In this document: positions 8,781-16,766 of the stretch, in pieces
How the letters are laid out: each line of letters starts with the position of its first letter
Numbering within the stretch: position 1 is the stretch's first letter
Assembly (NCBI GenBank): GCA_022561875.1
Contig: JADFQJ010000020.1
Location: forward strand, 1-47,381
Direction: 5' to 3'
Origin: Bacteroidota bacterium
GTDB taxonomy: Bacteria > Bacteroidota > Bacteroidia > Bacteroidales > VadinHA17
Length of the DNA: 47,381 bases
Program-made: the position numbers and the translations under genes
The notes under the pieces: model-generated
The model's database searches: none
What the model saw: the letters and a program-made list of their open reading frames with translations, nothing else
What the model was told of the DNA's origin: nothing

Positions 8781-9878
8781 TTACTCATGCAGGTGGACTG
8801 AACCATATTTTGTATAGATCTTTACAACTGATAATGTATTTGTGTCAGCACCAACCAAGCCATTAATGCTCAACCTGGTATTCTCTTCAATCCGGCTGAC
8901 TTTTGATCCTGAGGGGATATATATTTTGGCATATTCAGCTTTTCCGTCAATTTTATAGGATGCATTGCTATCTATTCCAAGCTTTACACCACCATACTTG
9001 TTCTCAATGTTTATTTTTTCAAACCCGGCGGGTATGTAATCAACAGAGCAATTTGTGTATTTTGTATCCAGTTCCAATATTTTATTTAATTGATCAAATT
9101 TGAGTGTATTGTAGCTTCCGGAGCAGACAAAGTTATCAATGTGACCTATACGATAAGTATCATATTTTATTTCAGCTACAATCGACCGGCCCTTATCAAG
9201 ATATACTCTTGAGTATTTACTCTTTATCATCAGAGCTTTGGCAGTTTCAAGTTCAACCTTTGCATAGCTGAGATCCATTTTAAGCCAGTTAGCTTCAGCT
9301 ATTTCTGCTTTTCCATAACCAATAGCAATGTTATTGCATGGCTTGGTACCTCCTCTCAGTATCTTGTTTACTTTCAAATATCCATATTTTACTGCGATAT
9401 TCACATGGCCGGATAATTCATTTATAAAGGTATCTCCGTATTTGTTTGATAACTCAATATCCATATCCGTGGGCATGTTTACAGTATAATCAATGCTGAA
9501 CTCTTTTGATTCATTACCAAAAAGCGACCAGCTTGTTTTAATGAATTTGTCACCAATGTGTGTAATTGCCTTGATTTCATTGTCCTCCTGACTGAATTCA
9601 ACATTAAGAAAAGAAAGAAGCTTCTCTGCCCTTTCACGGTCACGATGTTTGACTGTTATCACTACATCGATAGTTACCTGGTTTTTATCCCAGTTCCTTA
9701 CATTAATATCTCCGTATTTGTTTTTAAGAAGAAGGTGTGTATTGGCTGTTACACTGTATTCCTTGTGGTACTTCTTCTCAACCTTATTTTTTTGTGCCTG
9801 TAAACTTGTGGTTATCGCAATACCAAATACAACAAGCGGTAAAAGTGTTTTAAATCTGGTTACTTTCATGATTTTCAA
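8781..9878 (-). CDS. DUF4097-like beta-repeat envelope protein
   Basis: A 365-residue exported protein. A signal peptide runs to about residue 29 (ending SLQAQ). The rest is a beta-rich repeat with recurring KYGDI/KYGxx strands (for example LLKNKYGDINVRNWD, LSNKYGDTFI, AVKYGYLKV, ENKYGGVKL, YTKYGSVHL), the pattern of the beta-helical DUF4097/adhesin-like family. Its start overlaps the end of the upstream membrane-protein gene by 29 bases, so it is the last gene of the sigma-factor operon. It is probably periplasmic or surface located. No catalytic residues are evident. ATG 9878 or the one nine bases later could be the start. Confidence 0.8.
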   Translation of the reverse strand: MKIMKVTRFKTLLPLVVFGIAITTSLQAQKNKVEKKYHKEYSVTANTHLLLKNKYGDINVRNWDKNQVTIDVVITVKHRDRERAEKLLSFLNVEFSQEDNEIKAITHIGDKFIKTSWSLFGNESKEFSIDYTVNMPTDMDIELSNKYGDTFINELSGHVNIAVKYGYLKVNKILRGGTKPCNNIAIGYGKAEIAEANWLKMDLSYAKVELETAKALMIKSKYSRVYLDKGRSIVAEIKYDTYRIGHIDNFVCSGSYNTLKFDQLNKILELDTKYTNCSVDYIPAGFEKINIENKYGGVKLGIDSNASYKIDGKAEYAKIYIPSGSKVSRIEENTRLSINGLVGADTNTLSVVKIYTKYGSVHLHE

Positions 9879-10419
9879 TTTTTATTGGATTTTCATTTTT
9901 GATTTGTTCCAGTTGACGCAATATTTGATTCATTACGTCAACTTTTAATTGGTAATGTTCTATCATGGCGTTGATAATTCTTTCGTTTTTAGGACTGGTT
10001 TCAAGTTCAATCCGGAGGTTAGTGTAGATAGAATCCATATCTGACAGTTCTTTTAACAGTATTGCTTTCTGTCTGCTATCTGAAAAAACATCCATGTCAC
10101 GTATTTGACCGTACCTGAGATTTACCTGTTGTTTATAATAAATTTCTACTTCCCTGTATTCATCCGATATTTCGCTCAGACTAATTCCTGACCTTTCCGG
10201 TGAAGGTTTTATCAGGTTATCGTATGTCCAAAGGAAGGATAAGGCAACAAGTATTGCTACTGAAGCGGCTTTAAGCAAGAATGTATAGGAGGTAAATGAA
10301 CGGTTTTTCCTTTTTTGCCGCTTCAATCTGGCGGCAAACCGATTGAAGTGCCCTTCATCCGGTTCAGCCGTATCGAATAACTCCCTGTTATTCCTGATTA
10401 TTTTATCTATATTTTTCAT
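9850..10419 (-). CDS. Single-span membrane protein of the ECF operon (possible anti-sigma factor)
   Basis: A 189-residue protein with a basic cytoplasmic N-terminus (about residues 1-45, RLKRQKRKNR), one membrane helix (about 48-66, AASVAILVALSFLW) and a charged, coiled-coil-prone periplasmic part rich in Glu, Arg and Leu. It begins 4 bases after the ECF sigma gene and overlaps the next gene. Position and topology suggest an anti-sigma or sensor role. No zinc-binding ZAS motif (HxxxCxxC) is present, so the role is inferred from context only. Confidence 0.7.
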   Translation of the reverse strand: MKNIDKIIRNNRELFDTAEPDEGHFNRFAARLKRQKRKNRSFTSYTFLLKAASVAILVALSFLWTYDNLIKPSPERSGISLSEISDEYREVEIYYKQQVNLRYGQIRDMDVFSDSRQKAILLKELSDMDSIYTNLRIELETSPKNERIINAMIEHYQLKVDVMNQILRQLEQIKNENPIKIENHESNQI

Positions 10420-10423
10420 AAGC

Positions 10424-10987
10424 TCATTTTTTCTTAAGTTCCTCTATCAGTTTCTTTCGTGCCCTTGTAAACTGCGACCTTGAGGTAGAACCGGAAATTC
10501 CCAGAATCTGTCCGATTTCCTCATGGTCATATCCTTCTATAAGGTAAAGTGAAAGAACTATTCTATATCCGTTTGCCAATTGGTTAATACACCTTTTAAT
10601 ATCTTCAATTGAGGCTTCTGATACTTTGTCGTTCTCCGTGTTGTTCGTATATTCAATCCTGTATTTCTGCTCTTCAATCGGTATAAGATCAACTCTTTTT
10701 TTCCTGACATAATCAAGTGATTTATTTATCACTATCTTTTTCAACCAGGCACCAAAACTTACTTTGCCTTCATATGAATCAATCTTTTCAAATGCTGCTA
10801 AAAAAGCATCCTGCATAATGTCTTCAGCTTCCGTGGAATCGTTGACAATCCTGAGACTTGCATTATACATTGCCTTAAAATAGAGCCTGTATAATTTAAA
10901 CTGTGACTTCTGATCCCCGATAACGCATCCGTCAATAATATCCTGATGTATATTCTGGTAAACTGTTTCCTTATCCGTCATTTTCAC
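10424..10987 (-). CDS. ECF-type RNA polymerase sigma factor
   Basis: A 187-residue sigma-70 family protein. Region 2 is seen in LYRLYFKAMYNASLRIVNDSTEAEDIMQDAFLAAFEKI (described around residues 28-70), with the AEDIMQDAF core element. Region 4 follows as LANGYRIVLSLYLIEGYDHEEIGQILGISGSTSRSQFTRARKKL (about 140-183), a helix-turn-helix for -35 recognition. It heads a tight three-gene operon with a membrane protein and a DUF4097-like protein. This is a recurrent arrangement in Bacteroidota and suggests envelope-responsive regulation (inference). The ATG at 10987 is preceded by an AT-rich region without a TAnnTTTG box, which would fit autoregulation. Confidence 0.92.
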   Translation of the reverse strand: MKMTDKETVYQNIHQDIIDGCVIGDQKSQFKLYRLYFKAMYNASLRIVNDSTEAEDIMQDAFLAAFEKIDSYEGKVSFGAWLKKIVINKSLDYVRKKRVDLIPIEEQKYRIEYTNNTENDKVSEASIEDIKRCINQLANGYRIVLSLYLIEGYDHEEIGQILGISGSTSRSQFTRARKKLIEELKKK

Positions 10988-11096
10988 CTTAAAGACGTAT
11001 TAAATTTATTGATGCTGCATAAAGGTGATAAAAAATATTTTTTTATCATAAATATTAATTTAAAACATAGAAAAAACAAATAACTTAAATAAATAG

Positions 11097-11127
11097 TTGG
11101 ATATCTAACTGTAAAGTAATATATTTG
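11097..11127 (+). promoter_or_regulatory. Bacteroidota-type promoter for the acidic lipoprotein gene
   Basis: TTG at 11097-11099 and TATATTTG at 11120-11127 are separated by 20 bases, matching the TTG-N19-21-TAnnTTTG pattern of Bacteroidota primary-sigma promoters. Transcription would start near 11134, giving a leader of about 30 bases. Confidence 0.6.
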
Positions 11128-11164
11128 AAAGAAATTTAAATTTTAATCCAAAAAACCCTTAAAA

Positions 11165-11374
11165 ATGAAAAAAGTAAAGTATTTATTTCTGGTGATTGCG
11201 ACAGTTTGTTTTATCGGACTTTATGGCTGTAAAAGTACACCAAAAGAAAAAGAGGAACCGGCAGTTGTTGAAGAAGTAGAAGCTGTTGAAGAAGTAGAAG
11301 AAGTTGATACAACCGAGGCTGTTGTAGAAGAGGCAGAAGTTGAAGCTACAGTTGAAGAAGAGGAAGAAGAATAG
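11165..11374 (+). CDS. Small, extremely acidic lipoprotein
   Basis: A 69-residue protein. A short signal peptide ends in the lipobox LYGC (Cys22), so the product should be lipid-anchored. The mature part of 48 residues is almost only Glu, Val, Ala and Thr, with 21 Glu by my count, ending in six Glu in a row. It has a good promoter upstream and a rho-independent terminator downstream, so it appears to be an independently expressed gene and not a chance frame. I do not recognise the family. The tail looks disordered and polyanionic. It is divergent from the ECF sigma operon. Confidence 0.75.
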   Translation: MKKVKYLFLVIATVCFIGLYGCKSTPKEKEEPAVVEEVEAVEEVEEVDTTEAVVEEAEVEATVEEEEEE

Positions 11375-11467
11375 ATTTTGCAGCCAATAATCAGGCTGGT
11401 AATTGAATGAGCAGGATAATCCCTGACATAGGGAATAAAGTAAGGTAAATCATGGTATTAAGAAAGT

Positions 11468-11497
11468 TCCGGGGTTTATGCCACGGAATTTTTTTTG
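11468..11497 (+). terminator. Rho-independent terminator after the acidic lipoprotein gene
   Basis: TTCCGGGG (11468-11475) pairs with CCACGGAA (11482-11489) with one mismatch across the loop TTTATG, followed by eight T residues (11490-11497). It lies about 95 bases past the stop codon. Confidence 0.75.
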
Positions 11498-11517
11498 TGT
11501 CTGTAGTATATCAATCT

Positions 11518-12357
11518 TTAAAATAAGAAGAGCTGTACCATTCCTGAAATTACTTCACCTGTTTCATGATCGAGTTCAGATCCGAACATACTGTGGGGAA
11601 TAGAAAAAATTATTAGCATTATTATAGTAGCCAGAACAGTTAAGGAAGGTTTTTCGCGTTTCCGGTTTCCTGCAACTGCCATCATCCAGAAAAGAAAGGC
11701 AATTAATGTTTTGTTGTCAGTAAGGTCCCATCCAAAAGGGATACCTGTCCAATATTCACCAAAAGCGTGGAACTGAACCAAAGGTCCGAATATCATTCCT
11801 CCCAGTAATAGCAAAGCCAGTGTAATTCTGCCATAGAGTCTTTGTTTAGGGTGTTTCATGAATGCAATTATGCCTGTGAAATTTGAAAGTAACATTGCAG
11901 CAAAAATAAAAAAGATATGAGGTAGAAGAACATTTCCCGGAACACTCCCTCTAAACCGTATGATAACCGGGTTGTTTTCATAAAGATCAAGATCTCCATT
12001 GCGGGTTGAAAATTCCAGGAAATATTCAAGTTTCCCGGCAGGAGGTTGATGAGGCAAACTGCCTGTTAGCAGCTCTCCATTACGCTTCAATAGTATAGCC
12101 TGCCAGTTTTCATTTGTCGGATACTTTCTGTAAAATAATTTGCCCTGAACATCTTCATCAGGAATCTCAAATTCAACAGGGCATGCATCATCGCCGGCAT
12201 GACTCCTTGGTAATTCAATATCATACTTCCTGCCATCCAGTGTAATATTTATTTCTTTGGCATAGGTCGGTCCGGTTTTCCGCTGATAATATGCGGCTGC
12301 CAAAGTTATGATAATTGCCAGTAACCAGTATAGTTTTATGTTTAATGTTTTCATCAT
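11518..12357 (-). CDS. Unrecognised multi-pass membrane protein with extracytoplasmic domain
   Basis: A 279-residue protein. One N-terminal helix (about 8-23) is followed by a soluble, beta-rich domain to about residue 140 (ITLDGRKYDIELPRSHAG, FYRKYPTNENWQ, GKLEYFLEF), then four or so membrane helices (143-164, 175-195, 213-230, 238-257). The loops carry FGPLVQFHAFGEYWTGIPFGWDLTDNK. The soluble part resembles an immunoglobulin-like sandwich. I do not recognise a named family. It starts 4 bases after the M28 peptidase stop and is surely cotranscribed with it. Confidence 0.7.
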   Translation of the reverse strand: MMKTLNIKLYWLLAIIITLAAAYYQRKTGPTYAKEINITLDGRKYDIELPRSHAGDDACPVEFEIPDEDVQGKLFYRKYPTNENWQAILLKRNGELLTGSLPHQPPAGKLEYFLEFSTRNGDLDLYENNPVIIRFRGSVPGNVLLPHIFFIFAAMLLSNFTGIIAFMKHPKQRLYGRITLALLLLGGMIFGPLVQFHAFGEYWTGIPFGWDLTDNKTLIAFLFWMMAVAGNRKREKPSLTVLATIIMLIIFSIPHSMFGSELDHETGEVISGMVQLFLF

Positions 12358-12361
12358 CTGC

Positions 12362-14188
12362 TTAAAGTTGAATTAGTAAAACCTTTTTTTCATTATTTCT
12401 CATTACCTCAACAGTAATAGTTTGTCCTTGCTTCAGTTTCTCAAGCCGGTACATATAATCATATATGTTCTTTACCGCTTTACCATTGATTGCAATAATG
12501 ATATCTCCATTCTCCATACCGCCTTTATCAGCCGGGCGATCATTCAACACAAAATCAGCACGGAGTCCGTTTTTTACCTGTCCGGCATAATCAGGCATTA
12601 TTCCAAGTGTAACTCCTTTTCTGCGCCTCATTCTCTGCTGGCTTGTCTTGGGACCGGCTTCCTGAAATACTAACGAGGAGTCTCTGTTCGCCAGTTCCAG
12701 TGTGAGGTAATATATGTAGTCGGATACAGATTTCAGCCCTTCGAAATTAATCTGTTCAATATCATCTTCAGGCGTATGATAATCAAGATGTGGTCCGGTT
12801 GAGAAAAAGAAAACAGGAATATCTTTTCCATAAAAAGAAGCATGATCAGAAGGACCGTATCCTTCAGGTGATTTAGCCAGGTTAAAGTTCTTGCTGCCTG
12901 TAATATTGTCAAGAAGTTCTGCTCCTGAAACGGAAGTCGCGGCGCCGCCGATCAGCAATGAATTTTCATTACTTAGCCTGCCAACCATGTCAATGTTTAT
13001 CATGGCGCTTATTTTTTCCACAGGAACAACAGGATTATTCACGAAATACTTTGAACCAAGCAGACCCATCTCTTCCGCACCAAAAGTAATAAAGATTACA
13101 CTTCTGCGCAGTAAATCGCGGTTATATGAAAGTTTCTCAGCTATTTCAAGCACTGCCGCAATCCCTGATGCATTATCATCTGCGCCATTATGAACAGCAG
13201 TAGTATCAGGTTTTCTGGATCCGGTGTTAGGGCCTCCCATGCCAAGATGGTCATGGTGTCCACCAATAAGGATATATTCATCTGCCAGGTCAGGATCATT
13301 TCCTTTTATCATACCAATTATGTTCCGGGTTTTTGATTTATCCTGCAGAACTTCAGATGATCCCTTGACAATTGTACCGGTTTTAAACACTTCCGGACTG
13401 CGTTGTTTATTGAGTTTTTTCTCGAGATCTTCAATATTTCTTTCCTGTCCTTTCAAAATGTCATCTGCAACATTCCTTGTTATATGAAGTACAGGAATGT
13501 CGACAGAGGCTTTTTGTGTTTCAAGATCAACAAGTTTGTCTTTCCGATCAAATTTAACACCAGACACGAATAATACACCGGCAGCGCCGTGATCACCCGC
13601 CAGCATTACTTTGTCCCTCTCCTCACTGTACCGGATAAAGGGACTGTCAAGACTGTCAATTTCAGGATCTCCGCGCAGGATAATCAACCATTTATCAGTA
13701 ACGTCGATTCCTGAGTAGTCATTCCATGCCAGATCATCCTCGTCAATTTCAAAGCCATATCCCATGAATAAAACTTCAGCTTCTGCAATTCCGTTTCCCG
13801 AAAAGGAAAAAGGAGCAAAATCCCTGTCCAATTCGCCTTCGAAATCTTTGAATTTTAGAGAGTTATTATCACCCGTTTTTATATCTGTTACAATTTCAAA
13901 ATACTGTTTCCCTTCATCTGCCATCAGTTCAATTCCCATTTCCCGGAATTTACCGGTAAGCCAGTCAGATAAAATTTTATCTTCCGGAGTTCCGGGATAT
14001 CTGCCTTTAAGGGAGTCAGAGGCAAGAAATCCTATTGCTTCCTTTAACTCTCCGGAGGTTATTTCAGGCTGGTCAATCTTATATCTGGTACAGCTACAGA
14101 AAAACAATGTGCTGATTAACAAAACAAAAAGTGAGTATCGGATAGTTTTCAAGGTGGTATGAATATTTGTTTTTAAAATTGTCAGCAA
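12362..14188 (-). CDS. M28 family zinc aminopeptidase lipoprotein with PA and PDZ domains
   Basis: A protein of about 600 residues. A lipoprotein signal ends at FFCSC, so it sits in the periplasm or outer membrane. A protease-associated-like insert (about 110-260) precedes the M28 catalytic core: GGHHDHLGMGG, HNGADDNASGIAA, TFGAEEMGLLGS, MINIDMVGR and the final GPSDHASFY with DYHTPEDD, which together give the two-zinc ligands and the catalytic Glu. A PDZ domain (about 510-605, PADKGGMENGDIIIAING) closes the protein. The long frame begins at a TTG (14188); a second TTG at 14152 gives MKTIRYSLFVLLIS, a better lipoprotein signal, so I prefer it. It acts in peptide degradation. The first gene of a two-gene unit. 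Confidence 0.9.
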   Translation of the reverse strand: MLTILKTNIHTTLKTIRYSLFVLLISTLFFCSCTRYKIDQPEITSGELKEAIGFLASDSLKGRYPGTPEDKILSDWLTGKFREMGIELMADEGKQYFEIVTDIKTGDNNSLKFKDFEGELDRDFAPFSFSGNGIAEAEVLFMGYGFEIDEDDLAWNDYSGIDVTDKWLIILRGDPEIDSLDSPFIRYSEERDKVMLAGDHGAAGVLFVSGVKFDRKDKLVDLETQKASVDIPVLHITRNVADDILKGQERNIEDLEKKLNKQRSPEVFKTGTIVKGSSEVLQDKSKTRNIIGMIKGNDPDLADEYILIGGHHDHLGMGGPNTGSRKPDTTAVHNGADDNASGIAAVLEIAEKLSYNRDLLRRSVIFITFGAEEMGLLGSKYFVNNPVVPVEKISAMINIDMVGRLSNENSLLIGGAATSVSGAELLDNITGSKNFNLAKSPEGYGPSDHASFYGKDIPVFFFSTGPHLDYHTPEDDIEQINFEGLKSVSDYIYYLTLELANRDSSLVFQEAGPKTSQQRMRRRKGVTLGIMPDYAGQVKNGLRADFVLNDRPADKGGMENGDIIIAINGKAVKNIYDYMYRLEKLKQGQTITVEVMRNNEKKVLLIQL

Positions 14189-14205
14189 ATATAGAAGATT
14201 TATAA

Positions 14206-14265
14206 ATAAAGAAGTGCCTAAAGTTAAAAGTGCCTAAAGTTAAAAGTGCCTAAAGCGCCTAAAAT
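14206..14265. repeat. Tandem GTGCCTAAAG words
   Basis: AGTGCCTAAAGTTAAA is repeated nearly exactly from 14211, followed by a shortened GCGCCTAAAATTA. The same word recurs at 20724-20738 and 27998-28026, always between genes. Confidence 0.6.
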
Positions 14266-14336
14266 TAGAAATACCTGGAATGACTGATTTATTGAATTTA
14301 ACCATTTTAATGTAATTCCTTTTCTGAGTATTAAGA

Positions 14337-14840
14337 GTGAATATTGACATGTACATTGTAGATAAAGACCTTTCGTCAACTTCCAGGGGTATAGTTCAGA
14401 AATTCGAAAGTTCACCATTCTATCATATCCATCAGCATTCTTTCTCAATGCAGGATGCTGAAAATGAGTTAAAAAAGGGCAATGTTGATATTATCCTTCA
14501 TATACCTGCAGATTTTGAAAGTGAACTTGTAAAAGGTAACAATTCCGGGTTACAGCTTCTTATTGACGCCATTAATGGTACTGCTGCGGGGTTAATACAG
14601 AGTTATACAATGGCTGTTCTGGCTGATTATAACAGGAAAATTATGCTGGAATGGACATCTGCCGGCATGAAAGAAAAACCTCTGTCAATTGAAATTACCC
14701 GTTCGTTCTGGTATAATCCGGAACTGAATTATAAGATATATATGGTACCGGGGATACTTGTATTACTTGTTACGCTTATCGGGATGTGTCGCATTTTACA
14801 GGGCAGGCATTCTTCCAGTCTTCCCTACTTGTCATTTTGA
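14337..14840 (+). pseudogene. ABC-2 type permease remnant
   Basis: About 168 residues remain of a protein normally near 370. The opening VNIDMYIVDKDLSSTSRGIV matches the extracytoplasmic part after the first helix of ABC-2/YhhJ-type permeases, where a V(D/V)xDxSxxSR pattern is typical. The end NYKIYMVPGILVLLVTLIGM matches the start of the second helix, after which the frame continues into unrelated text and stops. The N-terminal helix and all C-terminal helices are missing, there is no partner ATPase gene, and the only start is a GTG. I take it as a decayed gene, not a functional permease. Confidence 0.7.
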
Positions 14841-14857
14841 GCAATTAGCCATAACTT

Positions 14858-16072
14858 GTGCCCAAAATAAACCCTAAACAGATGAAATTTGATCCTGCAG
14901 CAAAACTACAACTAAGCATAAACCTGAGTGCTTATGACGGTGTTAACCCGGCGATATGCGATTCTGCAACATTTGCTTTTTCCAGGGCAGAATTAATGTC
15001 TGATACTTTTGAAGGTAAAACTGAAGGATGTTTTCTCTATTCCAGGCACTGGAACCCGACCAATCAGGTCCTATCTTCCTCACTTGCAGCAATGGAGGGA
15101 ACTGAAGCCGGATGGGTTACCGGTTCAGGAATGTCGGCTATTACAGCTACAATTCTGCAAATTTGTAATTCAGGCGATCATATTATTTCAAGCATTACTA
15201 CATATGGTGGTACATATGCTTTTTTGCAAAACTGGCTTCCTAAATTCAACATCGGGGTAACATTTGTTGATATCACCGACCTTAATGCTGTGAAAAACGC
15301 TGTTCAACCCAATACCCGGTTGATATTTACCGAAACACTTACAAATCCTTTGCTTCAGGTAAGTGATATTCCTGAACTGGCGAAGATTTCAAAGGAAAAC
15401 AGGTTAAAACTGGTGGTGGATAATACTTTCACACCCATGATTTTTTCTCCCTGCCTGATGAGTGCTGATGTAGTCGTATACAGCCTTACAAAGTTTATAA
15501 ACGGAAAGAACGATTGTGTAGCCGGGGCAATCTGCAGCTCAGATGAATTTATTGATTCCCTGATTGATGTTCACTCAGGAACTGCCATGTTGCTTGGACC
15601 TGTACTGGATCCCTGGAGGTCATCTTCCATTCGTAAGAACCTGTTTACACTGCATATCCGGATGAAAAAGCATAGTGAAAATGCAATGTACCTCGCGATA
15701 AAAATGAAGGAACAAGGATTGAAAGTCAGATATCCCGGTCTGCCCGGTCATCCACAACACAAGACTTTCAAAAAAATGATGAATACGAATTACGGATTTG
15801 GCGGTATTCTGTCACTGGATATGGAGACCACAGATAATGCAGGAAAGCTGATGACAGCAATGCAGGATGACGGGGTAGGTTACCTGGCAGTAAGCCTCGG
15901 TTATTTTAAAACTCTATTCAGTAGCTCAGGTACTTCAACCTCTTCTGAGATACCACTGGAAACACAAATGAGCATGGGTCTCTCTCCGGGGCTGATCAGA
16001 ATGTCAATTGGACTTGATCAGGATATTGAATCGACCTGGAAAAAGATTAAAAACTGTCTGAATAAAATATAA
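14858..16072 (+). CDS. Cys/Met-metabolism PLP-dependent enzyme (trans-sulfuration family)
   Basis: A fold-type I PLP enzyme of 396-404 residues in the cystathionine gamma-synthase/methionine gamma-lyase family. Visible: YSRHWNPTN (61-69) with the phosphate-binding Tyr and Arg, GSGMSAI (89-95), the aspartate in VVDNTF (about 188), and the PLP lysine in YSLTKFING (Lys212). The C-terminal LGYFKTLFSSSGTSTSSE and GLIRMSIGLD fit the substrate loop. Which reaction it performs (lyase, synthase or sulfhydrylase) cannot be read. GTG 14858 opens the frame, but ATG 14882 (MKFDPAAKL) is likely the true start. It follows the ABC-2 remnant and ends at a perfect palindromic terminator. Confidence 0.85.
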   Translation: MPKINPKQMKFDPAAKLQLSINLSAYDGVNPAICDSATFAFSRAELMSDTFEGKTEGCFLYSRHWNPTNQVLSSSLAAMEGTEAGWVTGSGMSAITATILQICNSGDHIISSITTYGGTYAFLQNWLPKFNIGVTFVDITDLNAVKNAVQPNTRLIFTETLTNPLLQVSDIPELAKISKENRLKLVVDNTFTPMIFSPCLMSADVVVYSLTKFINGKNDCVAGAICSSDEFIDSLIDVHSGTAMLLGPVLDPWRSSSIRKNLFTLHIRMKKHSENAMYLAIKMKEQGLKVRYPGLPGHPQHKTFKKMMNTNYGFGGILSLDMETTDNAGKLMTAMQDDGVGYLAVSLGYFKTLFSSSGTSTSSEIPLETQMSMGLSPGLIRMSIGLDQDIESTWKKIKNCLNKI

Positions 16073-16097
16073 TTATTCAAAGCAGATTTCCTGGAAA

Positions 16098-16125
16098 AAA
16101 TACCTATTTAAATAGGTATTTCTTT
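16098..16125. terminator. Perfect 24-base palindrome, bidirectional terminator
   Basis: AAATACCTATTT (16098-16109) is followed directly by its exact complement (16110-16121). A-rich sequence before and T-rich sequence after give a T-run in both directions. It separates the convergent PLP-enzyme gene (+) and def (-). Confidence 0.7.
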
Positions 16126-16194
16126 TACATTTTGAGTAAACTTTCCCACCATTTATCTTTTTATTAAATCTTCTCCAACAATCTGTTAATGAGT

Positions 16195-16716
16195 CTATTT
16201 ATTTTTTCTCCACTTAAAATGTTTAACACTTATTGCTTTTTGTGTAGCAAGAATACCATTAAGATGATCATACTCGTGCTGAAGAAGTTCTGAAAGATCA
16301 TCTTTAAGTTCCCAGGCATGTTCTTTCCAGTTCATATCATGGAATTTAACCTTGCAGGTTTTGTGTCGTTTTACTTTCACCAGCAACTCCGGAAAACTCA
16401 TACAATCGTCCCAAATTTCTATCATCTCATCACTTTCATCATATATTTCCACATTAATAAGCACCTGGGGTTCACCAACATTCAAACAAATAATACGCTT
16501 TAATTCACCTGCCTGGGGAGCAGCAATTGCGCGACCTGCACCATATTTCTTCCTGAATTCAAGAATCAGCCTGTGCATTTTCAGAATAAGGGGCCTGAGA
16601 GTTTCAATCTCACCCTGTTTCACTACTCTGCTAACTTTGTAAAGTAAGGGGTCGCCAAGTTTTCTTATCTCGCTAAGTGGCATAATGACTAACTGTTTTA
16701 AGTTTTCAAGATACAA
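16195..16716 (-). CDS. def: Peptide deformylase
   Basis: Removes the N-formyl group from new proteins. In the 173-residue frame, motif 1 is GRAIAAPQAG (61-70), motif 2 is DDCMSFPEL with metal ligand Cys105, and motif 3 is LQHEYDHLNG with His147, Glu148 and His151. Motifs 1 and 2 differ from the consensus (GxGLAAPQ and EGCLSxP), so this is a divergent form, possibly a second deformylase. All catalytic residues are kept. The true start is probably the ATG at 16683 (MPLSEIRKLGDPLLY), where family similarity begins; the 11 residues before it look like an extension. Confidence 0.88.
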   Translation of the reverse strand: MYLENLKQLVIMPLSEIRKLGDPLLYKVSRVVKQGEIETLRPLILKMHRLILEFRKKYGAGRAIAAPQAGELKRIICLNVGEPQVLINVEIYDESDEMIEIWDDCMSFPELLVKVKRHKTCKVKFHDMNWKEHAWELKDDLSELLQHEYDHLNGILATQKAISVKHFKWRKNK

Positions 16717-16766
16717 GATAGAGGATTCGGGTTGCCGGGTACCTGGTTCACTTCATCATTCATCAT

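Noticed and set aside
9649-9948. Forward reading frame opposite the DUF4097-like gene
   Set aside because: Composition and position show it is the antisense shadow of a well-supported operon; no homology is recognisable.
12891-13193. Forward reading frames opposite the M28 peptidase
   Set aside because: They mirror conserved catalytic codons of the real gene and have no promoter or family features.
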